Shown one piece after another: positions 45,133-55,829 of a stretch of 64,000 nt of DNA; positions within the stretch are counted from its first letter, which is position 1; every line of letters starts with the position of its first letter. The DNA comes from JAGPDF01 sp052035735 (GTDB taxonomy: Bacteria > Acidobacteriota > Thermoanaerobaculia > Multivoradales > JAGPDF01). The DNA lies in NCBI GenBank assembly GCA_052035735.1, contig JBPOHI010000024.1, positions 21,892 through 85,891 of the forward strand, given 5' to 3'. The notes below the pieces were generated by a model, which made no database searches, was not told where the DNA came from, and worked only from the letters and a program-made list of their open reading frames with translations. Position numbers and translations under genes: made by a program.

Positions 45133-46881
45133 ATGCGATTCAGGGTCGACGAGATCTCTTCGGTCATCGGTGAAGAGATTCAGCAGTACCGGCAGGAGGT
45201 CGATCTCGCCGAGACCGGAAAGGTCCTCGAGGTCGGCGACGGCATCGCCCGCGTCTACGGGCTCTCGAACGCCAAGTCCGGCGAATTGATCGCCTTTTCG
45301 AACGGCTCCATGGGCCAGGTCTTCAACCTCGAAGAGAGCTCGGTCGGTATCGTCATTCTCGGCGACTACCTCGAGATCAAGGAGGGCGACGAGGTACGCC
45401 GCACCGGCGAGCTCGTCTCCGTACCCTGCGGCGAGGCCATGATCGGCCGCATCGTGGATCCGCTCGGTCGTCCGCTCGACGGCCTGGGTATCATCGAGAC
45501 TCCCCATCGCCGTCCGCTCGAGTTCAAGGCCCCAGGCATCGCCCAGCGCCAGCCGGTGACCGAGCCCCTGCAGACCGGCCTCAAGGCGATCGACTCGATG
45601 ATTCCGATCGGCCGCGGTCAGCGCGAGCTCATCATCGGCGACCGCAAGACCGGCAAGACCGCCATCGCGATCGACGCCATCATCAACCAGAAGGGCACCG
45701 GCGTCATCTGCGTCTACGTCGCGGTCGGCCAGAAGGAGTCGACGGTCGTCGGCCTGGTCGAGAAGCTGCGCGAGCACGGCGCGATGGACTACACCATCGT
45801 GGTTTCGGCCTCGTCGGCCGATCCGGCGCCGCTGCAGTACATCGCCCCCTACGCCGGCGCGGCGATGGCCGAGTACTTCATGTACCAGCAGGGGAAGGCC
45901 ACCCTCTGCGTCTATGACGACCTGTCGAAGCAGGCGGCCTCCTACCGGCAGCTCTCGCTCCTGTTGCGGCGCCCGCCGGGCCGTGAAGCCTACCCCGGCG
46001 ACGTCTTCTACCTCCATTCCCGGCTGTTGGAGCGCTCGGTGAAGCTGCGCGACGAGTACGGCGTGGTGGCGAAAGACGCTCCGGCCGACCTCACCGACCG
46101 CAGCAAGGTCAGGAAGCACCCTCAGGGACTTGGCGCTCCGGCCGAGGTTCGGCCCGACGACGAGCTCGGCCTCTACCATCGCCCGCACGGCAAGCACGTC
46201 GCTGAGGCTTTTCTCGCGACCCTGCCGGACAAGGACAAGTATCGCGTCCACCGTTTCCCCGATTCGGGCGGCTCGATGACCGCGCTGCCGATCATCGAGA
46301 CCCTGGAGGGCGAGGTCTCGGCCTACATTCCGACCAACGTGATCTCGATCACCGACGGCCAGATCTACCTCGAACCCGACCTCTTCTTCGCCGGCGTGCG
46401 TCCGGCGGTGAACGTCGGTATCTCGGTCTCCCGCGTCGGCGGCAACGCCCAGCGCAAGGCGATGAAGAAGTTCGCCGGTTCCCTGCGGCTCGATCTCGCG
46501 TCGTTTCGCGCCCTCGAGGCCTTCTCGCAGCTGGGCACCGACCTCGACACCGCCACCCAGAAGCAGCTCGATCGCGGAAAGCGCATGGTCGAGCTCCTCA
46601 AGCAGCCGCAGTTCCGGCCCCTGCCCACCTTCGAGCAGGTGATCTCGATCTTCGCCGGCACTCAGGGCGTACTCGACGAGATCCCGGTCTCTGGCGTCCT
46701 GGCCTTCGAAACGGCGATGCTGGCGCACGTCCGCCATGAGTTCCCCGAGATCCTCCAGGATATGGAGAAGACCGGTGATCTGCCGGAGGCGCTCGCCAAG
46801 AAGCTCCTCGAGGTCCTGAACAACTTCCGCGGCCAGTACCTGGCTACGAACCTGGCGTCCGCCGCCAACAGGCCGGCCTAG
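45133..46881 (+). CDS. atpA: ATP synthase F1 subunit alpha with a large internal insertion
   Basis: The 582-residue protein exceeds the usual 500-520. Walker A is GDRKTGKT at 169-176, and the family segments KAIDSMIPIGRGQREL, YTIVVSASSADPAPLQYIAPY and PGREAYPGDVFYLHSRLLERSVKL are normal. Between VKL (about 305) and GGSMTALPIIET (from 379) lie about 74 residues where E. coli has about 20, including KHPQGLGAPAEVRPDDE and HVAEAFLATLPDKDKYRVHRFP. The sequence then resumes with AYIPTNVISITDGQIYLE. The insertion is in frame and well coded. It starts three bases after atpH. Confidence 0.94.
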   Translation: MRFRVDEISSVIGEEIQQYRQEVDLAETGKVLEVGDGIARVYGLSNAKSGELIAFSNGSMGQVFNLEESSVGIVILGDYLEIKEGDEVRRTGELVSVPCGEAMIGRIVDPLGRPLDGLGIIETPHRRPLEFKAPGIAQRQPVTEPLQTGLKAIDSMIPIGRGQRELIIGDRKTGKTAIAIDAIINQKGTGVICVYVAVGQKESTVVGLVEKLREHGAMDYTIVVSASSADPAPLQYIAPYAGAAMAEYFMYQQGKATLCVYDDLSKQAASYRQLSLLLRRPPGREAYPGDVFYLHSRLLERSVKLRDEYGVVAKDAPADLTDRSKVRKHPQGLGAPAEVRPDDELGLYHRPHGKHVAEAFLATLPDKDKYRVHRFPDSGGSMTALPIIETLEGEVSAYIPTNVISITDGQIYLEPDLFFAGVRPAVNVGISVSRVGGNAQRKAMKKFAGSLRLDLASFRALEAFSQLGTDLDTATQKQLDRGKRMVELLKQPQFRPLPTFEQVISIFAGTQGVLDEIPVSGVLAFETAMLAHVRHEFPEILQDMEKTGDLPEALAKKLLEVLNNFRGQYLATNLASAANRPA

Positions 46882-46885
46882 GGTC

Positions 46886-47758
46886 ATGGCGAATCGCCGC
46901 GTCCTCGTCAAGCGACGCAAGTCGATCCGCAACATCCGCAAGATCACGCGGACGATGCAGCTGATCGCGACCGCGCGCTTCCAGGCGGCCTTCAACCGTG
47001 CGGTGGCTTCGCGCCCCTACACCGAGAAGCTCGCCGAGCTGGTCGCCGATCTCGCCCGCGCCGGCGACGGTCTCGACCATCCGCTGCTCAAGACCAAGAA
47101 CCCCGCTGCTCCGGCGGCGGTGGTGGTCGTGAGCTCGCATCGCGGACTCTGCGGGGGATACAACTCCAGCATTCTCCGCGCTGCCCTGGGCTTTCTCGAG
47201 GAGCGCCGCAAGGGCGGCGCGCCCACGGAGGTCTCGGTCTTCGGCAAGAAGGGGATCGCCTACTTCCGGTTCATCCGGCAACCTTTCGAGGAGGCGACGG
47301 CAGAGATCGCCGACGCTCCGCGGTTCGACCAGGTCGAGCCGGTCGCGAACTCGCTGATTCAGCGCTTTCTCGACGGCGAGATCTCCGCGGTCTACGTCAC
47401 CTACATGCGGTTCTACTCTGCGAGCAAGCAGCGTCCGGAGACCATCCAGCTCCTGCCGCTCGCTCCGACCGCCATGCCCGAAGGAACGAAGGCGAAGGCG
47501 GTGGACTACGAGTTCCGGCCCGAGCCCGGCGCGCTCCTCGACGACCTGTTGCCCGCCGTGGCGCGCATCCGGCTCTTCCAGGCGTTCCTCGATTCCGCGG
47601 TCTCCGAGCAGATTGCCCGCATGGTCGCCATGAAGGCGGCGACCGAGGCTTCGGAGGAGATGATCAAGACCCTGAGCCGCCAGTACAACCGGGCGCGCCA
47701 GACGCAAATCACCATGGAACTGCTCGACATCGTCGGCGGCGCGAACGCGCTCGCCTGA
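46886..47758 (+). CDS. atpG: ATP synthase F1 subunit gamma
   Basis: The rotor subunit, 290 residues. The N-terminal helix has RRKSIRNIRKITRTMQLIATARFQ (family KxRIxSxxNxxKIT region), the Rossmann-like middle has VVVVSSHRGLCGGYNSSI, and the C-terminal helix has EQIARMVAMKAATEASEEMI and the closing SRQYNRARQTQITMEL. It begins four bases after atpA. It is followed by a 57-base gap before atpD. Confidence 0.94.
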   Translation: MANRRVLVKRRKSIRNIRKITRTMQLIATARFQAAFNRAVASRPYTEKLAELVADLARAGDGLDHPLLKTKNPAAPAAVVVVSSHRGLCGGYNSSILRAALGFLEERRKGGAPTEVSVFGKKGIAYFRFIRQPFEEATAEIADAPRFDQVEPVANSLIQRFLDGEISAVYVTYMRFYSASKQRPETIQLLPLAPTAMPEGTKAKAVDYEFRPEPGALLDDLLPAVARIRLFQAFLDSAVSEQIARMVAMKAATEASEEMIKTLSRQYNRARQTQITMELLDIVGGANALA

Positions 47759-47815
47759 CGCTGTCTCGGACGACTATCTGAAATCGCAACGATTCGCAGC
47801 GAAAGGTTGAACGAC

Positions 47816-49264
<1,449 letters not shown>

Positions 49265-49266
49265 CC

Positions 49267-49665
49267 ATGGCCGGCACCTTCCGTCTCTCGGTCGTGACCC
49301 CCGAGCGCGAGGTCCTTGCGCTCGAGGCGAAGTTCGTCGCCTTCCCGGCCTACGACGGCGAGATGGGTATCCTCACGCAGCGAGCTCCGCTCCTGGCCAA
49401 GCTGGGAGCGGGCCTTCTGCGCGTGGACGAAGCCGCCGGCGGCAAGCACCGGCTGTTCATCGCCGGGGGGTTCGCCCAGATGGTCGACGACAAGCTGACG
49501 CTGCTCACGGAAGAGGCGCTCGATCCCGAGAAGGTCACCCTCGAGCTCGCCAAGAGCGCGCTCGCCGCCGCCTCCAGACTGCCCAATCGCACCGAGGCCG
49601 AGAACCAGCGCCGAGCTCAGGCCACCGCCCGCGCGCGCGCCATGGCCCAACTCGCCAGGGCCTGA
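49267..49665 (+). CDS. atpC: ATP synthase F1 subunit epsilon
   Basis: The 132-residue epsilon subunit has the N-terminal beta sandwich (FRLSVVTPEREVLALEAKFV, YDGEMGILTQRAPLLAKLGAG, FIAGGFAQMVDDKLTLLTEEA) and a C-terminal helix pair (ANRTEAENQRRAQATARARAM as an Ala/Arg-rich helix). It starts two bases after atpD and ends the F-type operon. Confidence 0.93.
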   Translation: MAGTFRLSVVTPEREVLALEAKFVAFPAYDGEMGILTQRAPLLAKLGAGLLRVDEAAGGKHRLFIAGGFAQMVDDKLTLLTEEALDPEKVTLELAKSALAAASRLPNRTEAENQRRAQATARARAMAQLARA

Positions 49666-49771
49666 GGCCGACGCTACGACCTCGCCGCCTCGCTCCGAAG
49701 CGTCCGGCGGCGACGAACGCTCCGAGTACGACGAGCTCTTCGCCGCCCCGGACGAAGAAGAACAGCGCACG

Positions 49772-50356
49772 GTGACACTGGTGCGCGACGCCTTTCGCGC
49801 CGCCGCAGAGCCTTACCTCTCCGCTCCCCTGCCTTGGTTCGTCTGGGCGCTGCTGCTGCCAGCGGCGGCGCTCGCGACGCCGTTCGCGCTGCGTCAGGCG
49901 CGCGAGCCCGGCGTCACGGTGCTCTGGTCGCTCGCCATCCTCCTGGGTGGCACCGTCGAGGGCCTGACGATCCTCCGCCAGCAACGGCGCCGGGGCCGTT
50001 CCAGCCTGGGCGGCTGGGCCATGCGGGCGCAGGGGAATCTCTCGCTCGTCGCCGTCGCCCTCTCTGGAGTCCTCCTCTGGCTCGAAGGCGCGCGCTTTCT
50101 GCCGGCCCTCTGGCTACTCCTGCTCGGTCACAACCTCTTCTCGCTCGGAGGGCTGGCGTTTCCGCCAATGCGGCTCGCCGGGTTGCTCTATCAGGCAGGT
50201 GGGCTCGCGGCCCTCGTTCCAGGCTCCCGACCGCTCTGGGCGATGGCCGCGGCGACTGCGCTGGGAAACTTCTGGATCGGTTGGGGAGTGGTGCGGAAGC
50301 GGGCGCGCGAACGCGCTCGTCAGGCGGCCGGCGATCCGGAGAGCGGAGTCTCGTAG
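49772..50356 (+). CDS. Hypothetical membrane protein downstream of atpC
   Basis: This 194-residue protein from GTG 49772 has about five hydrophobic helices (WFVWALLLPAAALATPF, VTVLWSLAILLGGTVEGL, LSLVAVALSGVLLWL, FLPALWLLLLGHNLFSL, PLWAMAAATALGNFWIGWGVV). No family is recognised. The frame stays open with good codon bias for some 35 codons upstream, encoding an acidic stretch (DERSEYDELFAAPDEEE), but without ATG, GTG or TTG, so the true N-terminus is uncertain. Its 3' end overlaps the convergent RDD gene by 37 bases. Confidence 0.6.
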   Translation: MTLVRDAFRAAAEPYLSAPLPWFVWALLLPAAALATPFALRQAREPGVTVLWSLAILLGGTVEGLTILRQQRRRGRSSLGGWAMRAQGNLSLVAVALSGVLLWLEGARFLPALWLLLLGHNLFSLGGLAFPPMRLAGLLYQAGGLAALVPGSRPLWAMAAATALGNFWIGWGVVRKRARERARQAAGDPESGVS

Positions 50357-51057
50357 GTGCTGGAGCCGCTCATCCGGTCGGTGAGGGAGCGCCCTGACAG
50401 GGCGAGCAGTCCGGGTAGGCCGAGCAGCGCCCAGGTCAGCCAGTGTCCGAGCCAGCGCAGTGCCGTCTGGCCGAAGGACAGCGGTTCCGTCTCTTCGCTG
50501 CGCGCGATCAGGCCCGACCAGGCCATCCCAGGCGTCTGCCCCCAGAAGGCGAGCGAGACCACGCAATAGAGGAACGAGAACGAGAGCAGGAAGACCAGCA
50601 GGGCCGGCAGGGAGGCCAGATCGAGCTCCGCGCCGAGCAGCGTCGCGCCGATCGCGGCCACCGCCCCGGCCGCGAGCAGGATGGCGAGGTCGCCGCAAGC
50701 GGCGCGCAATCGCTTGGAAAGATCCGCGGTCGCAACACCGGCAGTCGCCGCGGACTCGAGGCGCGGCAGCTCCTCTTCGACCGGCCGCGGTACCGGCACC
50801 GGGCCGCGCGCCGCTGCAGCCGAAGCGACCGGGAGGACTGCGTAATCCGGAGCAGGCGTCGGCCCTTCGAGCCGGGTGGCGGCGAGCTCCGCTTCACCGA
50901 AGAGCGGCAGCGACTCCGGCCGGGCGACGCGACGCGCGCTGCGCCGACCTGAACCCTCGGGGCGCGCGCTCTCGCCCGCACCCTGAGGCGCGGTCAGGGG
51001 AGGCGGTCCCGAGAGGGGAAGGTCGAAGAGAAACGGCTCTTCGGGCTCGCGGCTCAT
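50320..51057 (-). CDS. RDD-family membrane protein
   Basis: The 245-residue protein has a Pro/Ala-rich soluble N-terminal half (1-110) and a C-terminal RDD domain with three membrane helices: KRLRAACGDLAILLAAGAVAAIGATLLG, LPALLVFLLSFSFLYCVVSLAFWGQTPG and LRWLGHWLTWALLGLPGLLAL, and the closing RSLTDRMSGS. RDD proteins are of unknown or transport-related function. The ATG overlaps the stop of the TPR gene upstream (ATGA), showing an operon with it. Confidence 0.78.
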   Translation of the reverse strand: MSREPEEPFLFDLPLSGPPPLTAPQGAGESARPEGSGRRSARRVARPESLPLFGEAELAATRLEGPTPAPDYAVLPVASAAAARGPVPVPRPVEEELPRLESAATAGVATADLSKRLRAACGDLAILLAAGAVAAIGATLLGAELDLASLPALLVFLLSFSFLYCVVSLAFWGQTPGMAWSGLIARSEETEPLSFGQTALRWLGHWLTWALLGLPGLLALSGRSLTDRMSGSSTYETPLSGSPAA

Positions 51058-53138
51058 CGCGCCGGGAGGTTGCGCACGAAGATCTCGAACAGAAGGTCTT
51101 CGTTGCGCTGGTTGTAGACGTTGGCGAATTCCTGGAGCCGCTGGAGCGGGGCATCCGTCGGATCGATCGCCAGCGCCTCGCGGAACTTGTCGGCCGCCGC
51201 CGCCGGGTCGCCCCGCTGCAGGTCCAGGATGCCGAGGTTGTAGTAGGCATCGACGATCAGCTGGCGAACGTCCCGGTTTCCTGGCTCGACCTCCCGGCGC
51301 CGCCAGAGCTTGTTGAGCAGGAAGTCGAAGTCGCCATCGCCGTAGAGCTTGAGCTCGTCGGCTAGCGGCACCAGCCCCTGCCTCGCCTGCGCCTGCAGTT
51401 GGGTCTCTTCAGCCGCCAGGGGCGCGAGCTTCGCCGCCTCGTCGAGCCTGCGTTCGCAGCGCAGGTACTCCTGCTCCCGGCAGGCCCTCTCGGCGCCCGC
51501 CACGAGCTCCCGGCGCTTCGCTTCGAGCTCCGGCGAGAGTCCTGCCGGCACCGGTTCGGCGGGCTTGATCAGAGCCTCCCATTGCGCGATCAGCGACTGC
51601 GCCTCGGCAAACTGCGGCTGCTGCGGTGGCAGCCGGCGCAGCTGCGCGATCGCCACTGCGGTCTTGCCTTCCTGATGCAGACGCTTCGCGCTGGCGATCG
51701 GATCGACCGTCGTGGGCGCCGCCGCCGGCGGTGGCTCGTGCGAGTTCGGGAAGAGGCTCGCGCGATGGCGCAACAGCAGCCATCCGCCTGCGAGCAGGAG
51801 CAATAGTACCGCCCCGCCGATCCAGACGAATCCGCGCCCCGGCGCACTCTTGCGCTTGACGGCAACCGCGAAATCCGAGCGCTCGGCGGCACTGCGCGTG
51901 GCTCCCGATCCCGGCTCGGGAGGCACCAGGATCTCTCCGCTCAGGCTGTCGCGCACGCCGCGGCCGCCGACGCCGACGCCCTCGAACGCCCCACCGGCAA
52001 GCTCGCCAGAGCGCGGCATCGCCGCCGCGCCGCCCGGCGCGCCTGCGGAGGCTCCGACGAGGCGCTCGCGGATCCGCTCCTGGTACTCGAGCGCCACGAG
52101 GTGACCGGGCGAGAGCTCCAGCACGCGGTCGAAGGCTGCTCGCGCCGGTTCGAAAGCGCCGCTGTCGAAACGGGCCACGCCTTCGTGGAAAATTTCTTCC
52201 ACCTCGCGTTCGCGCTCCGCCTTGAGCTGACGGGCCTTCTCGATACGCCGTGCCGCCTCCTGGTGATCGATATCGATCAGGAAAATGCGCGACCAGGCGT
52301 CGATGGCAGACTGATACTCGCCGCGATCGCACGCCTCCTGGCCGCTGTCGAGGAGCTCCGCAATGCGCACCGAATGCTCTCCGGAGCCGTTCTCCCCGCC
52401 ACCCGTCTCCGGCTCCCCGAGGGAGTAGGTCTCGTCGCCCAGCCCGGCGAACGAAAAATCGACCTCGGGAAGCTCAAGATCGGCGACCGGAGCATCTCCC
52501 GGGGGCGCCGCGGCCCCCCCCTCCAGGGCGAGCAGCTGCGGATGATCGGGATCGAGCGCCTTGACCTTGCGCAACAGGCGGTCGGCCTCGGCCTGGTCGC
52601 CGCTCGCTTTCGCCTGGCGAGCCGACTCGATGAACGTCTGGACGTAGGGTGCAGCCTCGACGCGCGCCCGCGCCTGCTCGACGATCTCCGCTGCGCGGGC
52701 GTCGCGCTCCACCGCCGCGCCTTCGCGCTCGGCGGCTGCGAGGATCTCTTCGAATCGGCGCTCCCGCAGCCAGTGCGAGAGTCGTTCGCCGAGCGACCCC
52801 GCGGGCGAAGCTCCCACCACGGGGAGATCGTCCGGCAGCTCGAGAGAGAGGTCTTCGAAGAGCGTCTCGTCCACCGGCGCGGGCACCGGCGTTGGCGCTA
52901 CGGTGACCTCGGCGCCGCCGAACAGTGCCGCCAACTGCGGACCGCTCCGACCCGCCTGCACCAGCTGCTGCAACGTGCGCGCGGGCCCGAACTGGGGATC
53001 GAGGCGGAGGATGAAGTCGCACCCCAGCAACGCCTCCTGGCGGCTCCCCTTGCTGGCCAGATCCAGCGTCTGCTGGAAGGTGGTCAGGATGCGCTGCTTC
53101 ACATCGGAAGCGAGGGCCGGATCTCCGGGATAGCTCAT
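51054..53138 (-). CDS. Large membrane-anchored TPR protein
   Basis: The 694-residue protein has two soluble helical regions separated by a single membrane helix (FVWIGGAVLLLLLAGGWLLL, about 436-458). TPR-like repeats occur on both sides: SAIDAWSRIFLIDIDHQEAARR and FEPARAAFDRVLELSPGHLVALEYQ before, and YYNLGILDLQRGDPAAAADKFREAL after. It has no enzyme motif. By its overlap with the RDD gene and its place 91 bases after mpl, it may be an envelope scaffold, but the function is unknown. Confidence 0.75.
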   Translation of the reverse strand: MSYPGDPALASDVKQRILTTFQQTLDLASKGSRQEALLGCDFILRLDPQFGPARTLQQLVQAGRSGPQLAALFGGAEVTVAPTPVPAPVDETLFEDLSLELPDDLPVVGASPAGSLGERLSHWLRERRFEEILAAAEREGAAVERDARAAEIVEQARARVEAAPYVQTFIESARQAKASGDQAEADRLLRKVKALDPDHPQLLALEGGAAAPPGDAPVADLELPEVDFSFAGLGDETYSLGEPETGGGENGSGEHSVRIAELLDSGQEACDRGEYQSAIDAWSRIFLIDIDHQEAARRIEKARQLKAEREREVEEIFHEGVARFDSGAFEPARAAFDRVLELSPGHLVALEYQERIRERLVGASAGAPGGAAAMPRSGELAGGAFEGVGVGGRGVRDSLSGEILVPPEPGSGATRSAAERSDFAVAVKRKSAPGRGFVWIGGAVLLLLLAGGWLLLRHRASLFPNSHEPPPAAAPTTVDPIASAKRLHQEGKTAVAIAQLRRLPPQQPQFAEAQSLIAQWEALIKPAEPVPAGLSPELEAKRRELVAGAERACREQEYLRCERRLDEAAKLAPLAAEETQLQAQARQGLVPLADELKLYGDGDFDFLLNKLWRRREVEPGNRDVRQLIVDAYYNLGILDLQRGDPAAAADKFREALAIDPTDAPLQRLQEFANVYNQRNEDLLFEIFVRNLPAR

Positions 53139-53229
53139 TGGGCGCGAAAGCTCGCGTGGATGGTAGCAAAGGCGACGCTGCGGAACAACGCGGGCGACGG
53201 CGCCGCGCGCCGCGAGAGGCTCGCGGGAC

Positions 53230-54645
53230 TCATCCTCCGGCGAGGACGGCGGCGGCGAGACGGCGCGGCAGGCCGCCGAACGAGCCCGACGACATCGTCA
53301 GCACGACATCGCCGGGCACGACGTCGGCAAGAACGGTCGAGGCGAGCGACGCGAGATCTTCGGCCAGCACACACGGCGTGCCCGCGGCCGATAGGCTCGA
53401 GGCGAGCGCGACCAGATCGAGACGATCCTCCGGCGCCAGCCGGTCACGGTGGAAGATCGGCGCGAAGTAGGCGCGATCGGCGAGCGCGAAGGCGCGCGCG
53501 TAGCCGGCGAGCAGAAAGGCCCGGCCGGCGGTGAGGCTGCGCGGCTCGAAGCAGGCGAGGATCCGCCTGCCGGGAAAGCGCATGCGCATGCTCGAAAGCG
53601 TCTTCTCCACCGCCGTCGGGTGGTGCGCGAAGTCATCGATGACGACGATGTCCTGCGCGTCGGCCAGAAGCTCCTGACGGCGCTTCACGCCGCGGAAACG
53701 CGCCAGTGCGGCCGCGATCTCGCCGGCCGGGAGGCCATCGCGCCGTGCCGCCGCCCAGACCGCCAGGGCGTTGACCGCGTTGTGGATGCCCCAGAGGGGC
53801 ATTCCGGCCTCGAACTCCTCGCCGCTCTCGTCACGCAGGCGGAAGCGGATGCCGGCACGGTCGGCCACAGGGGGAGCGAGCAGGCGAACCGCGTTGCCCT
53901 CCTGCTCGCCGTAGAGCACGACCGGAGCGCGTGACGCCGCCGCCAGCTGGCGCACCTCGGCGGTGTCGCCACAGGCCACGACGAGGCCCGACTCCGGCAC
54001 CATCGCGATGAGCCGGGCGTAGGCATCGAGCAGCGCCGCAGGACTCGGATAGAGATCGGCGTGGTCGTATTCGACCGAAGTCAGGATCAGCGTTTCAGGC
54101 CGGTAGTGCAGGAACTTGGCCCCGCGGTCGAAGTAGGCGGCGTTGTACTCGTCGCCTTCGATGACGAAACGAGCGCCGCTGCCGGAACGGAAGCTGGTTC
54201 CCAGGTCGATCGGTACGCCGCCGATCAGGAAGCCCGGATCGCGCCCGCAGTCGCACCAGACCGACGCCGCCATGGCGCTGGTCGTGGTCTTGCCGTGGGT
54301 ACCCGAGACGACCAAAGGCCGACGGTCAGCAAGGAAGAAGCGCGCCAGAGCCTCCGGCATCGAGAGTCGGGCGAGGCCGCGGCGTTCCGCTTCGACCGCT
54401 TCGGGATTGTCGCGGCGGACGGCGTTCCCGATGACGACGACGTCGGGAGCAGGGTCGAGGTGGGCCGCCTCGTAACCCTCCCACGGCCGGATTCCTGCTG
54501 CCGCAAGCAGATCACTCATCGGCGGATAGAGCGGACCGTCGGATCCGGTCACCTGGTGGCCTTGCGCTTGCAGAAGACAGGCGAGGGGTGCCATTCCGGT
54601 CCCCCCGATCGCGACCAGGTGAATGCGCAACGGAGTCTGGGTCAA
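53230..54645 (-). CDS. mpl: UDP-MurNAc:L-alanyl-gamma-D-glutamyl-meso-DAP ligase Mpl
   Basis: Mpl attaches recycled murein tripeptide to UDP-MurNAc. The 471-residue Mur-ligase protein has an N-terminal nucleotide-binding HLVAIGGTGMAPLACLLQ, IGNAVRRDNPEAVEA, the ATP-binding loop GTHGKTTT at 115-122, the Mpl-typical IGGVPIDLGTSFR, VIEGDEYNAAYFD, LHYRPETLILTSVEYDHADLYP, WGIHNAVNALAVWAA, VIDDFAHHPTAVEKTL and a C-terminal ligase domain. This set separates it from MurC. A TTG start at 54645 is used; a TATACT -10 element lies about 55 bases upstream on its strand. It fits the AmgK-like and amidase genes as recycling enzymes. Confidence 0.88.
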   Translation of the reverse strand: MTQTPLRIHLVAIGGTGMAPLACLLQAQGHQVTGSDGPLYPPMSDLLAAAGIRPWEGYEAAHLDPAPDVVVIGNAVRRDNPEAVEAERRGLARLSMPEALARFFLADRRPLVVSGTHGKTTTSAMAASVWCDCGRDPGFLIGGVPIDLGTSFRSGSGARFVIEGDEYNAAYFDRGAKFLHYRPETLILTSVEYDHADLYPSPAALLDAYARLIAMVPESGLVVACGDTAEVRQLAAASRAPVVLYGEQEGNAVRLLAPPVADRAGIRFRLRDESGEEFEAGMPLWGIHNAVNALAVWAAARRDGLPAGEIAAALARFRGVKRRQELLADAQDIVVIDDFAHHPTAVEKTLSSMRMRFPGRRILACFEPRSLTAGRAFLLAGYARAFALADRAYFAPIFHRDRLAPEDRLDLVALASSLSAAGTPCVLAEDLASLASTVLADVVPGDVVLTMSSGSFGGLPRRLAAAVLAGG

Positions 54646-54761
54646 CGGGATCGGGAGCAGGGGGTCGAGGGCAGTTGCAGGCGCGAAGAACCCAGCCAGT
54701 ATAACATTCGCCCCGAGGCTGATCGAAGGCAGTTAAGCTCATTGCTGAAGAGGAGTTAGGC

Positions 54762-55829
54762 ATGCCGAAGCGAATCGCTACCGTCACCTTTGCCGGGCTC
54801 TTCTTGGGCTCGCTCGCCGCTCTGGGAAACGGCCAGCAGGCGCCGCCCGCCTCCCCTTCAGCGACCGCGCCCGCCGCTGCCGTACCGGCGCCGAAGCTCG
54901 TCCCGGTCGAAGCGATCCAGGACGTCGGCAAGATCGCCAAGGGCGAAAGAGTGAAGGTCGACTTCTCGATCCGCAACGAGGGCGAGGTCGAGCTGGTGCT
55001 GAACGACGTCCATCCCACCTGCGGCTGCACGGTGGCGAGCTTCGACGCCAAGATTCCTCCCGGCGGCGTCGGGAAGATCCACGCCGAGATCGACACCGTC
55101 GATTTCTCCGGCCCGATCGCCAAGACGATCACCGTGCTGTCGAACGACCCCGTTCAACCTCGCGTCATCCTCACGATCAAGGCGCAGGTCGAGCCGCAGA
55201 TCGTCGCCTATCCCGGGTACGCCCGCTTCGTCTTCGTGCAGAATCAGGCGGCGACCTCGGTGAAGCAGTGGCTGTGGACCGACAACTTCGCCGACTTCAA
55301 GATCCTGGCGGTCAAGTCGCCGTACAAGTTCATCGACGCCAGCTTCCGTCCAGCGACCGACGAGGAACGGCGGCCCGACTTCGCGTCGCCCAACCAGTGG
55401 ATCGTCGAAACGACCATTCACTCCGACGCCGAGGTCGGTGCGCTGCGCGACTTCCTCGTCGTCGAGACCAACCATCCCAAGCAGAAGGAGCTGCGCCTGG
55501 CGATCTCCGGGTTCGTGCGACCGCTGCTTTCGGTGACGCCGCAGGTGGCCGACTTCGGCGCGCTCGACCTCAGCGCAGCCAGTCAGGATCTCAGCCTGGT
55601 GCTGGTCAACTTCGGCGAAGCTGCGGTCGAAGTCACCGGGGTGACCGCCTCGGTGCCCGGCATCGAATCGAAAATCAAACTCATCGAAGCCGGCCGCCGC
55701 TGGGAGATCAAGCTGACCCTCACCGGCAAGATGCCCAAGGGCCGCACCGACGCCACTGTCACAATCGAGACCTCGAGCCCCCTGCTGCCCCGGCTCCAGG
55801 TGCCGCTCCGCGGCACCGTGAACCAGTGA
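54762..55829 (+). CDS. DUF1573-domain exported protein
   Basis: The 355-residue protein has a signal peptide (about 1-25) and an Ala/Pro-rich spacer, then DUF1573 modules: VQDVGKIAKGERVKVDFSIRNEGE (written from IQDVG) with HPTCGCTVASFD, VLSNDPVQPRVILTI, and further Ig-like repeats to about 355 (ADFGALDLSAASQDLSLVLVNF, PRLQVPLRGTVNQ). DUF1573 proteins are secreted Ig-like proteins of unknown role. ATG 54762 follows AGGAG. The end of the gene, including its stop codon, lies within a 30-bp tandem duplication. It is divergent from mpl. Confidence 0.82.
   Translation: MPKRIATVTFAGLFLGSLAALGNGQQAPPASPSATAPAAAVPAPKLVPVEAIQDVGKIAKGERVKVDFSIRNEGEVELVLNDVHPTCGCTVASFDAKIPPGGVGKIHAEIDTVDFSGPIAKTITVLSNDPVQPRVILTIKAQVEPQIVAYPGYARFVFVQNQAATSVKQWLWTDNFADFKILAVKSPYKFIDASFRPATDEERRPDFASPNQWIVETTIHSDAEVGALRDFLVVETNHPKQKELRLAISGFVRPLLSVTPQVADFGALDLSAASQDLSLVLVNFGEAAVEVTGVTASVPGIESKIKLIEAGRRWEIKLTLTGKMPKGRTDATVTIETSSPLLPRLQVPLRGTVNQ

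Noticed and set aside
44395..46995. 866-codon minus-strand frame over atpH-atpA
   Set aside because: It is the complementary strand of conserved ATP synthase genes and has no recognisable protein features.
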